Origin: Weissella muntiaci
GTDB lineage: Bacteria; Bacillota; Bacilli; Lactobacillales; Lactobacillaceae
Direction: 5' to 3'
Assembly (NCBI RefSeq): GCF_008107635.1
Contig: NZ_SDGZ01000022.1
Coordinates: 1-44,742, forward strand
Length of the DNA stretch: 44,742 bases
The notes below the pieces were generated by a model. The model saw only the letters and a program-made list of their open reading frames with translations. It made no database searches and was not told where the DNA came from. Below are positions 27,090 through 35,059 of the stretch, in pieces. The number at the start of each line of letters is the position of its first letter. Within the stretch, counting starts at the first letter, position 1. The position numbers were made by a program, and so were the translations under genes.

Positions 27090-29594
27090 ATGAAAAATAG
27101 TTTGGTTAAATCGAAAGAAGATTATAAGCATGTAAATTTCCGCCGATGGAAATCGGGAAAGAAATGGTTGTATAGTTCGAGTGTGATTGCGTTTATCGCA
27201 GGAGCTGGAATGACAATGGCGGATACGAACCTTGTCGCTCATGCGGACGACGAAAACTCTAATCAAATCCAGTCAGATATTGGTAGCTCGGCACAGACAG
27301 TGGCGCCTACACGAATGATGGTTAACGTTCAGAGCGAAACGAGTACCGTGGCTTCAAATAGTATTGAGCCGGACAAAAGTACGCCCCAAAGTGATGCTGT
27401 GGTGGCATCAGCTGGGGCTATGGTAGATAACGTAGCTGAAGAAAATTCGAGCAGCGCCGCAGAGGTCGATTCAGCGACTGCGGTAGCTAGCAGTGTTACG
27501 GGAAGCACTGTTAGTGTCGCAACAGAAAATTCAAATAACGTACAGAATGTGGATGTCAGTAGTGTTGTCCCAAATAGCGATATGGGCGCCACGTTATCTA
27601 GCGTGGCAATAGCATCCGCAGATGACATAACATTAAATATCTCTTCAAGTAGTGATGCATTAAGCTCTGCACCAACTTTTGACGTGCATAGTACGGCTGA
27701 TAGTAGTGACACTAGCCTAAGTCCAGAAGATTCAGCGATGTTGGAACAATTGGCCGAGCGGCTTAGAACAGACTCAATCTCGCTGGATAGTATGTCTTTG
27801 AGCGCTTTACCTACATCTTTGGCTAGTATTGATTTAAATAGTATGGCAAACTCGCTGGGATCATTGTACAACATGAGTTTTGGCAGCGCCATGGCCCAGT
27901 TGGTAGGTACTTTTGGCATTAAAAATCTTACCAGTGCACTTTCAACAATCATGAATAAGGCGGGTTCATTAGTGCCCGAAATTAACACGATTGCGCCAGT
28001 CGTAAATGGGATTTTAGGTGCAATTTCGGCCGCTCAAAATATGGGTAGCGCAATTGGAATAGATTCAAATAAGATGATTGCGGATATCATTAACAATGGT
28101 GTTAATCTACTAGGGAAAACCTTACTTAGAATTACAGAACCAATTGTTAAGCAGATTCCGTTGATTGGTAGCAACATATCAAGTGTCATTACACCAATAT
28201 TGTCTGATCTATCCAATATTAGCCCCGCTTCAATTGTTAAGACTTTGGCGACGGGTGTAGGTTTGGGCGGATTGCTTGATAAAGTCACTCAAATCACTCA
28301 GACGGTAACGCCAGTTGTAATTAATGGCTTGCAAAAAGCCATCAATGCCGCGACTGGCATAATTAATAAGATCAAGCCAATCGTGACGGGAATTGCTGAT
28401 AAAGTTTCTGGGCCACTATTGACGACGATTAAGAATCTTGCGAATGGAATTTTAGCGCCAATCAAGAATGTAATTAACAATGTGATTGGAAAGCTTACCG
28501 GTAAAAATGATTCTAGCTCTAGTGCTGGATCGATGTCATCAAGTGCTAGTTCCGTAGCATCAAACGCCTCTTCAAATGCTAGCTCCACAACATCAAGTGC
28601 GACAACAAATGTTTCTGCTCAATTGGTGACGCGAGATGTGACTGTGCAGAGAGGAAACGCTTGGCGACCAATCACCAACTTTGTTAATGCCAATGATTCT
28701 ACTGGTAAATCGATTTCGGCAAGTGAAATTTCAATTACAGGTACGGTCAACTTGTCGATTCCTGGAGTTTACTATGTGATGTACAAGTTTAATGATTTAA
28801 CCACAAAGCGTGTAATTCAACAGGTTGCATCAGTGACTGTTTCGAGTAGCAACCTATCAAGCTCAAACGCCAACTCGAAAACCCTAGCAGCAATTTCGCG
28901 GGTTACCAGTTCAATTGCTGCTTTGCCAAATTCGAGCAGTAATTTGGCAAGTAAATTCAAGGCAACCTCAAATTACCCAGGGTCAGATACGGTTTATCTA
29001 GCGGCCGAGGAAAATTTCACACCTGATATTGAAAAGATTAATGGATACTTTTTAGAGTATGTAAATGAGTTGCGGGCGAATAATAATCTACCGTCATTGA
29101 CTTATTCGGCAGACGAACAGTTATTTGCTCAGCAGCGGGCGCAAGAAATTGTCAATAACTTTAGCCACAGTGGATCAAATGGCTCAACAGAAAATATTGG
29201 TACCACTCAGGGAATTATAAGCAAACTCCAATCAAATCAAGAAATTGCTTACTATATGGTAATGAACTGGTATGACGAATCAGATAACCTGGAGGGACTA
29301 GGAGTGGGACATTATGGTCATCGTGCCAATCTATTGTTTGGAGGTCAAAAAATGGGCATAGGCTTGGTGCTGGTAAAATCGCCTGGCGCAAGATTTGATG
29401 AATATCATGCCTTTGAAGCTCCACAATATACAGATGAAATAATCTATAAAAAGGCAGATGCAATGGCTAAAAGTATTGTTGATCCAAAGACGGTTCCTCT
29501 AGCTAATAAAACTTTTGTTTATGTTAAGTCACCTGAGTTTGCGGCTCTCAATAAACAATTGCAACAATATACGGCTCAGTTAAAAGAGGCATAG
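27090..29594 (+). CDS. Secreted CAP-domain protein with KxYKxGKxW-like signal
   Basis: 834 aa. The signal variant RRWKSGKKW (18-26) is followed by a hydrophobic core ending near AHADD. Residues ~40-240 are Ser/Ala/Val/Thr-rich. Residues ~250-473 form a long amphipathic helical region rich in Ile/Leu/Val/Asn. Then comes a short Ser/Ala linker and an Ig-like module (~509-585). A C-terminal CAP (SCP/PR-1) domain follows at ~641-780: YVNELRANNNLPSLTYS, FSHSGSNGSTENIG, MVMNWYDES, GHYGHRANLL. There is no LPxTG. CAP proteins of lactobacilli are secreted and cell-surface associated; their activity is poorly defined. It heads the operon that also holds the small membrane peptide, the coiled-coil protein and the GT4 pair. 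Confidence 0.88.
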   Translation: MKNSLVKSKEDYKHVNFRRWKSGKKWLYSSSVIAFIAGAGMTMADTNLVAHADDENSNQIQSDIGSSAQTVAPTRMMVNVQSETSTVASNSIEPDKSTPQSDAVVASAGAMVDNVAEENSSSAAEVDSATAVASSVTGSTVSVATENSNNVQNVDVSSVVPNSDMGATLSSVAIASADDITLNISSSSDALSSAPTFDVHSTADSSDTSLSPEDSAMLEQLAERLRTDSISLDSMSLSALPTSLASIDLNSMANSLGSLYNMSFGSAMAQLVGTFGIKNLTSALSTIMNKAGSLVPEINTIAPVVNGILGAISAAQNMGSAIGIDSNKMIADIINNGVNLLGKTLLRITEPIVKQIPLIGSNISSVITPILSDLSNISPASIVKTLATGVGLGGLLDKVTQITQTVTPVVINGLQKAINAATGIINKIKPIVTGIADKVSGPLLTTIKNLANGILAPIKNVINNVIGKLTGKNDSSSSAGSMSSSASSVASNASSNASSTTSSATTNVSAQLVTRDVTVQRGNAWRPITNFVNANDSTGKSISASEISITGTVNLSIPGVYYVMYKFNDLTTKRVIQQVASVTVSSSNLSSSNANSKTLAAISRVTSSIAALPNSSSNLASKFKATSNYPGSDTVYLAAEENFTPDIEKINGYFLEYVNELRANNNLPSLTYSADEQLFAQQRAQEIVNNFSHSGSNGSTENIGTTQGIISKLQSNQEIAYYMVMNWYDESDNLEGLGVGHYGHRANLLFGGQKMGIGLVLVKSPGARFDEYHAFEAPQYTDEIIYKKADAMAKSIVDPKTVPLANKTFVYVKSPEFAALNKQLQQYTAQLKEA

Positions 29595-29629
29595 TCGGCA
29601 AATTTATAAGTGAGACGGGGGAGATTTAG

Positions 29630-29752
29630 ATGCAAAGAAATAAGAAACGAGTTTCAGGATTACAGATTATTATCAAAATTTTCGTGGTGTTGATGTTGTT
29701 GCTTTCCTTATCGGGAATCTTGATTACGCTAATTCAAGTAATTGCAAAATAA
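29630..29752 (+). CDS. 40-aa single-pass membrane peptide
   Basis: ATG 29630, with GGGGGAG 6-7 nt upstream. The first eight residues are basic (MQRNKKRV); then a single long hydrophobic segment (about residues 12-38) ends IQVIAK. It sits 35 bp after the CAP-protein gene and 61 bp before the coiled-coil gene. Ribosome site, spacing and composition all support a real gene. It resembles in size and topology the small SecE/SecG-like subunits (Asp4/Asp5) of some accessory Sec systems, but I see no sequence match. The function is unknown. Confidence 0.7.
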   Translation: MQRNKKRVSGLQIIIKIFVVLMLLLSLSGILITLIQVIAK

Positions 29753-29762
29753 GTAAGGCAAT

Positions 29763-29777
29763 CTTATTTGAAATAAG
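29763..29777. promoter_or_regulatory. 15-bp palindrome before the coiled-coil gene
   Basis: CTTATTT-G-AAATAAG is a perfect inverted repeat. It lies 36 bp upstream of the GTG start and 10 bp after the small membrane gene. It could be an operator or part of an internal promoter; no clear -10/-35 is visible. Confidence 0.3.
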
Positions 29778-29813
29778 TTACTGATATTATTTTTGATTAT
29801 ATAGGGGGCTATA

Positions 29814-31352
29814 GTGGCAACTACTCAAAGGAAAAAATATGATGAATTTCTCGATCTATCAAACGAGATAGTGACGGATGTATTTGATGTTAGTGAAAGA
29901 GAGAAACAGATGAGCCGTGAAGGACAAGATGGTCGACTAAATGGTATTGATATTGCTGAAATAGAGAATATTTTAAGTGCAGGTACGAGCAATTTTAGCC
30001 TTAGACGTGAGCAAGACAGCACCGAGGTAACTGAAGATGATATAACCGAATCTACGGACAAAGTTGAGGAGGAGCATGATGATTCGAATCGTGTTGTTAC
30101 TCATGATGATGAGGAAAGTACCACGGATGAATCGGAAACGGTGACCAAGTTTGAGGAAACGGAGTCAACTGTAGTGAAGGAGAAGGATAACCTTGCGCCA
30201 ATGAAGGCAGCGAGTCAAGAATTTATTAGCGAGTCACCAAAAACTGCAGAGTCAATGTCTGAAGGAAGTGCAAACCAGATTGACTTAGACCAAAGCTTAT
30301 CTGAACTAGAGGCCGTTGCCGATAATATTGATGAGACGGTTCCTGATCAAATGCCAATTCTAGACACGACAAAAAATGACCATCAAGTCGAGTTAGCGGG
30401 CTCTGACGGAAATGAAAATAGTACTTCAATTAACGTGCTGTTAGCAGAACAATTAAATCGAGTTGTGACGCAGAATAATTTGATGATCGCTCAGGTTGAT
30501 CAATTACAGAAGTACAACGATGAGTTATACCGCAAGAATAATAAATGGCAAGAATATCGTAACGAGGCCACGGTATACATTCATAATACTAATGAAAAAT
30601 ATGAACAGATAATTAAGGATCTGAAGAATAGTCATGCACAGGAACTCGATACAATTGAAAATGAGTGGGCAAAGCAATTCGAAGATAAATCAACCGAAGT
30701 TGAAAAACGATATATGGATTTCGAGCAGAAAACGAAAAGCATCACTGATGCAGGACGTAAAGAGCGTATTTCACTCGAGGCACGGATTAAAACACTGCAG
30801 GACAACGAAGCTCAACTTCGACAAAAGTATGATGACGAGAAAATTAATCGACAGCACTTGGAAACTAGACTTCGAAATGCGGAACAAGAAATTGCCAATT
30901 TCGACGAAGAGCATGGTCGAATTGAAGAAACTAGCAATAAAAATCTTGTTAAGGTACAACAACAAACCGAACAAGTTGATTTATTAAATGAACGGATTCG
31001 TACCTTGATTGAACAAAATAAAGCTTGGGAGCATCAGGTTGATGAGCTAAAGCAAAAGTCAATTGATGATTTTAAAAATACACGTAATCAAATGGATCAG
31101 ATTATCGCTGATTTGACTGACAAAAACGCGGCTTTAGATGCGCAGAAGCAAACGTTAGAAAATAAATATGCAGCCGTCCTTCAAAGGACGCGTAGCTTGG
31201 AATATACCACAAGAAACTTGCAGGAACAAAATAACGATCTTATCAAGAGAGTTAAGCAAAATGATGACCAAGATTTGAAGTTGGATGCCGATGGGGTACC
31301 CGACTTTAATAATGATTTCCCCTTTTCGACGCAAGACAGGAGTGACAAGTAA
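29814..31352 (+). CDS. Cytoplasmic acidic/coiled-coil protein, unknown
   Basis: 512 aa from GTG 29814 (GGGGG six bases upstream; no ATG fits). It has no signal peptide or membrane segment. Residues 1-~55 form a compact N-terminal part (KKYDEFLDLSNEIVTDVFDV, IDIAEIENILSAG). Residues ~65-205 are strongly acidic and low complexity. Residues ~210-490 form a long coiled coil with heptad-like Leu/Ile/Val spacing (LLAEQLNRVVTQNNLMIAQ, YAAVLQRTRSLEYTTRNLQ). It sits between the membrane peptide and the GT4 pair, with only 2 bp to the first GT4 gene, so co-expression is near certain. I do not recognise a family. A scaffold, chaperone or export adaptor for the surface proteins is possible (inference). 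Confidence 0.85.
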   Translation: MATTQRKKYDEFLDLSNEIVTDVFDVSEREKQMSREGQDGRLNGIDIAEIENILSAGTSNFSLRREQDSTEVTEDDITESTDKVEEEHDDSNRVVTHDDEESTTDESETVTKFEETESTVVKEKDNLAPMKAASQEFISESPKTAESMSEGSANQIDLDQSLSELEAVADNIDETVPDQMPILDTTKNDHQVELAGSDGNENSTSINVLLAEQLNRVVTQNNLMIAQVDQLQKYNDELYRKNNKWQEYRNEATVYIHNTNEKYEQIIKDLKNSHAQELDTIENEWAKQFEDKSTEVEKRYMDFEQKTKSITDAGRKERISLEARIKTLQDNEAQLRQKYDDEKINRQHLETRLRNAEQEIANFDEEHGRIEETSNKNLVKVQQQTEQVDLLNERIRTLIEQNKAWEHQVDELKQKSIDDFKNTRNQMDQIIADLTDKNAALDAQKQTLENKYAAVLQRTRSLEYTTRNLQEQNNDLIKRVKQNDDQDLKLDADGVPDFNNDFPFSTQDRSDK

Positions 31353-31354
31353 GT

Positions 31355-32881
31355 ATGAATTATTTTGTGAACGAAAATATTTTTACGATGAACTCTGGGA
31401 CGGAGTTTTCGGCGATTCGCCGACTAAAAATGTTCTTGGATAATCAAATTGAAGCTAAAATTATTACACGTAATTATAATTCACAGCTGGAAGGTGACCT
31501 TTTAAATGCAGATGTGAGCCCGGAATACGTCTTAAATATGTATGATTATTTTCAAGATGTTGTAAATGTGCCAAGCAAAGATGTAAATGTGCGTTATACG
31601 GAGATCATCGATAAGAATATGTATCATATTGAGGGTGTTGATGCAAATGAAACACTTATCAAACATGCGGGGAAAACGATTGCCAAAGTACATATCGCTC
31701 CGGGGACGATTGGGATGATTGGCTCAATGGATTTTCTTAATGATATGAATGAGCTTGTGACTCAAGATATTTGGGATCGACGTGGGTTTAAGTCATCGAC
31801 AAATTACTTCCATCCTGACGGCACATTGGGCGCGCAAGTTTTCTTTGACCGGAATGGAAGAGTAAAGATTGAAGTGACCCATATGAATGTTGGTGATACG
31901 TTACAACCAACAATGTATAAATTATTAGACTACAAGGGACAAAACTACCGTTTTAATACAGAGAATCAACTATTTACTTTCTTTATGAACGAGTTGGCTG
32001 CTGAAAAGCCAAGTGTCTTTATCAACGATCGGCCTTCGTTAGTCAGTGCCGTTGTAGCAGTTTCAAATGCCCAAGGTAAGTGGCAAGCGCTACACAATGC
32101 ACATGCTGAAAATAATCGTCAGGCGGGCGGTGCACCAGGAGTAGTAAGCTACTTGGATGAACTGTTTACCAAATATAATCAAGACTTTGATGGTTTGATT
32201 GTGGCAACTAAACAGCAGCGAGATGAGATTATGAAGTTTCATAACTTTAAGCAAGTAGTTGTCTTGCCCGATACATTTGTGGAAAATGTTAGGCTACCTG
32301 CTGTTAGCAAGCGGAATAAAAACAAAATTGTCTATGTAGGGCGACTGTCATATGATAAGAAGCCAGCCGATGTCTTAGAGATTTTACGACAAGTTCATCA
32401 AAAGAATCCAGCTGTTGAAGTTGACTTCTATGGATACGCGACACCATCAACGGTGCAAGAAGATATGAACAAACTTGTTGAGAAGTATGATTTAAAAGAT
32501 ACAGTACATTTTAAGGGTTATCAAAAGGCAGATGAATTAGATCAAGCACTACGTGAGGCGGCCTTATTAATTAGTACTTCTGAAAGTGAAGGTTTCGGGA
32601 TGTCGATACTTGATGCAATGAGTTATGGGCTTCCCGTAGTAGCTTACGACGTGAAATACGGACCGAGTGTACTAGTTGAAAATATGGTTAACGGTCGTCT
32701 TGTACCGTACGGTAGCATCCAAACAGCTGCGAACGCGGTTTTGGAGATTCTTGATGACGAAGAAAAATGGACCCGTTTCTCGAAGTCGTCTAAAGAGCGT
32801 GCCAAAGAGTATTACGAAAAGTCAGTTTGGTCAAAGTGGAAAGAGACGCAACGTAAAGTCAACACTTTATTTATAGATTAG
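31355..32881 (+). CDS. GT4 glycosyltransferase, GtfA-like, first of a pair
   Basis: 508 aa, soluble. It has the GtfA/TarM-type N-terminus (MNSGTEFSAIRRLKMF) with a beta-rich insertion, then a GT-B donor half: IVYVGRLSYDKKPADVLE, VDFYGYATPS, and SESEGFGMSILDAMSYGLPVV. The usual EX7E motif reads E412...D420 here, so the second acid is Asp rather than Glu. Neighbours 6431 and 32891 keep Glu at this point. Retaining GT4 enzymes use this region to bind the nucleotide sugar, so activity may be altered. It starts 2 bp after the coiled-coil gene and is followed 9 bp later by 32891. Paired GT4 proteins of this type (GtfA/GtfB of L. plantarum) are both needed to put GlcNAc on Acm2 (established there). 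Confidence 0.85.
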   Translation: MNYFVNENIFTMNSGTEFSAIRRLKMFLDNQIEAKIITRNYNSQLEGDLLNADVSPEYVLNMYDYFQDVVNVPSKDVNVRYTEIIDKNMYHIEGVDANETLIKHAGKTIAKVHIAPGTIGMIGSMDFLNDMNELVTQDIWDRRGFKSSTNYFHPDGTLGAQVFFDRNGRVKIEVTHMNVGDTLQPTMYKLLDYKGQNYRFNTENQLFTFFMNELAAEKPSVFINDRPSLVSAVVAVSNAQGKWQALHNAHAENNRQAGGAPGVVSYLDELFTKYNQDFDGLIVATKQQRDEIMKFHNFKQVVVLPDTFVENVRLPAVSKRNKNKIVYVGRLSYDKKPADVLEILRQVHQKNPAVEVDFYGYATPSTVQEDMNKLVEKYDLKDTVHFKGYQKADELDQALREAALLISTSESEGFGMSILDAMSYGLPVVAYDVKYGPSVLVENMVNGRLVPYGSIQTAANAVLEILDDEEKWTRFSKSSKERAKEYYEKSVWSKWKETQRKVNTLFID

Positions 32882-32890
32882 GTAGGATGT

Positions 32891-34498
32891 ATGATATTTT
32901 TTATTAATTCAACGTTTAATCGCAAAAATTCTGGTATTGAACATGCGCAATTAAAGCGTGCAAAGTTATTTCGCGATCATGATGAGCCATTTAAATTAGT
33001 CTTTCGAGAATGGAATCCATCATTACATCGTTTCTTAGATGAAGTGGGAGTGCGAGTAGACGAGACTCTAGCAATGTTCGATTATTTCCAGAAGACAGAG
33101 GATGTGGAGGAAACGATTGTTACAGTTGGTAATCTAGATTTTGGTGTCAAAGACGCGGTCTATACTAAAGAAGCTGGTCAAGATTTTTATGCTGTGACTA
33201 GTGGCAATCAGCTGCTGGCACGCGTCAGATATTTTACTGATGATCCAGATGAACGTGTTAGCGCCGTCGAATATTTTGATGGGTTTAATAATCTCTATCG
33301 AGTAGACTTCTATGATTACCGTGGATTTATTAGCTTAGCACAGTGGTATACTCCGGATAACAAGATTGGTACGGAAGTCTGGTATGATCTTGCTGGAAGA
33401 CCAGTCCTTGAAACGTTTAACAAGTATGATGGCGTTCAAAACTATACTAAGGCAGGTTGGCGGTTAACAGAAACAGATGGGAAGGTATATGTGTTCTCAA
33501 ACATTGATGAACTGACCTTACATTTCTATAATCGATTGAACGAACAGTATTGGCAAGATGATAGTGCAAATATATTCATCATGGATCGAACCCATCTGGC
33601 CGATTGGGCATTGCTTGAATTAGACCGGCCCGCTTATAGTGTGCTACATCTGCATAATTCACACGCCGGAGACGCACAAGATCCAATGCATTCTGTAATG
33701 AACAATTTCTATGAATACTCACTAACAAATGCAAATAGTTACGATGCGATTATCTCGGCAACGAAGAAACAGACGCATGATGTACGTATGCGCTTTAAGC
33801 CAACGGCCAAGTTATTTACAATTCCCGTTGGAGTTGTGCCAGATGCCGATTTTGTGACAAAGCAAATTCCCATGAGCCAACGAAAAAAGCATAGTATCTT
33901 GGTAACGGCGCGAATTGCGCCAGAGAAGCGAATTGATCATATTATTCGTGCCATGGGAATCGCCAAGCAACAAGTGCCAGATATCTCAATTGATGTATAT
34001 GGCTATATTGATCATCGTGATAACGATGCGGCCATTAAAGCGATTAATGCTGTGATTGAGGAGTATGATCTAAACGATGCAGTCTCAATTAATGAATATG
34101 CTAATGACGTTGCAAGCATTCAAAATGGCAGTCAGATTTATGGACTTGCATCCGTGATGGAAGGGTTCAATCTTTCGATGATGGAAGCGATTAGCCATGG
34201 AATGGTCGGAATAACCTATGATGTTAATTATGGTCCAAATGAGTTAATTGTTGATGGCGAAAATGGGTATGTTGTTCCTTACGAGGGAATCGATGCGATG
34301 GCAGATAAGTTAGTGGAATTATTTACTGATGAAGCTGAGTTGCAAACAATGTCAACACGTTCATATGAACTAGCTGAACGATATTCAGAAGAGAATGTTT
34401 GGAAGGCTTGGAAGAAATTACTAAATGATGCCAAGAAGAAGAATATTGAATTTGTACCAAGAATTACAAACGGTTTGGGAAATCTAATGAAAAAATAA
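32891..34498 (+). CDS. GT4 glycosyltransferase, GtfA-like, second of a pair
   Basis: 535 aa, soluble. N-terminus RKNSGIEHAQLKRAKLF, matching 6431's NLSGIEHAQLYR. Donor half: ARIAPEKRIDHIIRA, IDVYGYIDHRD, and MEGFNLSMMEAISHGMVG with an intact EX7E (E424, E432). It is therefore the more clearly catalytic partner of the pair, probably transferring a sugar from a nucleotide donor to Ser/Thr of the surface proteins, with 31355 as co-subunit (inference). GGTAGGA precedes the ATG. It is the last gene of the operon; a strong terminator begins 73 bp later. Confidence 0.87.
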   Translation: MIFFINSTFNRKNSGIEHAQLKRAKLFRDHDEPFKLVFREWNPSLHRFLDEVGVRVDETLAMFDYFQKTEDVEETIVTVGNLDFGVKDAVYTKEAGQDFYAVTSGNQLLARVRYFTDDPDERVSAVEYFDGFNNLYRVDFYDYRGFISLAQWYTPDNKIGTEVWYDLAGRPVLETFNKYDGVQNYTKAGWRLTETDGKVYVFSNIDELTLHFYNRLNEQYWQDDSANIFIMDRTHLADWALLELDRPAYSVLHLHNSHAGDAQDPMHSVMNNFYEYSLTNANSYDAIISATKKQTHDVRMRFKPTAKLFTIPVGVVPDADFVTKQIPMSQRKKHSILVTARIAPEKRIDHIIRAMGIAKQQVPDISIDVYGYIDHRDNDAAIKAINAVIEEYDLNDAVSINEYANDVASIQNGSQIYGLASVMEGFNLSMMEAISHGMVGITYDVNYGPNELIVDGENGYVVPYEGIDAMADKLVELFTDEAELQTMSTRSYELAERYSEENVWKAWKKLLNDAKKKNIEFVPRITNGLGNLMKK

Positions 34499-34571
34499 TT
34501 TGGATTTGTAGTGCTTTTGTTATTAAAGGTTAGTTTCAAGACTGGCTATATCAAATATCTGAATAAGATGT

Positions 34572-34617
34572 ACCTCAAGATCTGTAGTAAATACTACTTA
34601 TTTTGAGGTCTTTTTTT
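34572..34617 (+). terminator. Terminator ending the 27090-34498 operon
   Basis: The outer stem ACCTCAA/TTGAGGT (34572-34578, 34603-34609) with an inner GTAGTA/TACTAC hairpin is followed by CTTTTTTT. Confidence 0.9.
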
Positions 34618-35059
34618 GGATTTATATCTATGTGTCACCATGACGTCTCCATCAAATAAGTCTATTATTTGCGACCAGGAGGCCGAACATTCCAAGTTAG
34701 TATATATATTAATGAAATGGTCCTTAAATGATTTTGCTATTCTTGGAACGCATTTTCGATTGGTTGATATATCAAAATGGAATGGAATTATAGGTACAAA
34801 TTGTAAATATTGGCTTTAAATGTCAATAATTGAGTAATTATTAAGCATAATATGATAAAGAAATGTTTTTTTTGTGGGTTATCATATAAATGTATGTTAA
34901 TCACCAAGCAGCTCAATATTAAGGATTCAAGAGCTGGTGATCTTGAAGGGGGTTCATACGATGAATGAAGTTTTGATTATAAGGGGACAATTTAATCATA
35001 AAATGATTTGAACTTTGTAATCATTAACTTAAAATCTTTGGGGTTTAGGAGAATTGGTT
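34618..35059. other. Leader region of the LPDTG mucin-binding-type protein
   Basis: 440 bp with no gene longer than a leader peptide. It holds a bulged hairpin (34900-34941, ATCACCA/AGCTC arms with GAGCTGGTGAT) followed directly by GAAGGGGG and a 16-codon ORF (34961-35011). This arrangement suggests control of the adhesin gene. The GGAGAA ribosome site of the main gene is at 35048-35053. Confidence 0.4.
34961..35011 (+). CDS. Possible 16-aa leader peptide
   Basis: MNEVLIIRGQFNHKMI, with a strong GAAGGGGG site 8 nt upstream, right after a hairpin and 48 bp before the adhesin start. The ribosome site is better than that of many neighbouring genes, which argues for translation. There is no run of codons pointing to a specific attenuation signal. 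Confidence 0.35.
   Translation: MNEVLIIRGQFNHKMI

Noticed and set aside
17635-34498. Calling the locus a canonical accessory Sec (SecA2/SecY2/Asp) island
   Set aside because: None of SecA2, SecY2 or Asp1-3 is present; only KxYKxGKxW proteins and glycosyltransferases are. The 40-aa peptide has no sequence match to Asp4/Asp5 that I can see.
34616-34819. A 67-aa ORF after the glycosyltransferase operon
   Set aside because: It starts at a TTG inside the T-run of a strong terminator and has no ribosome site.
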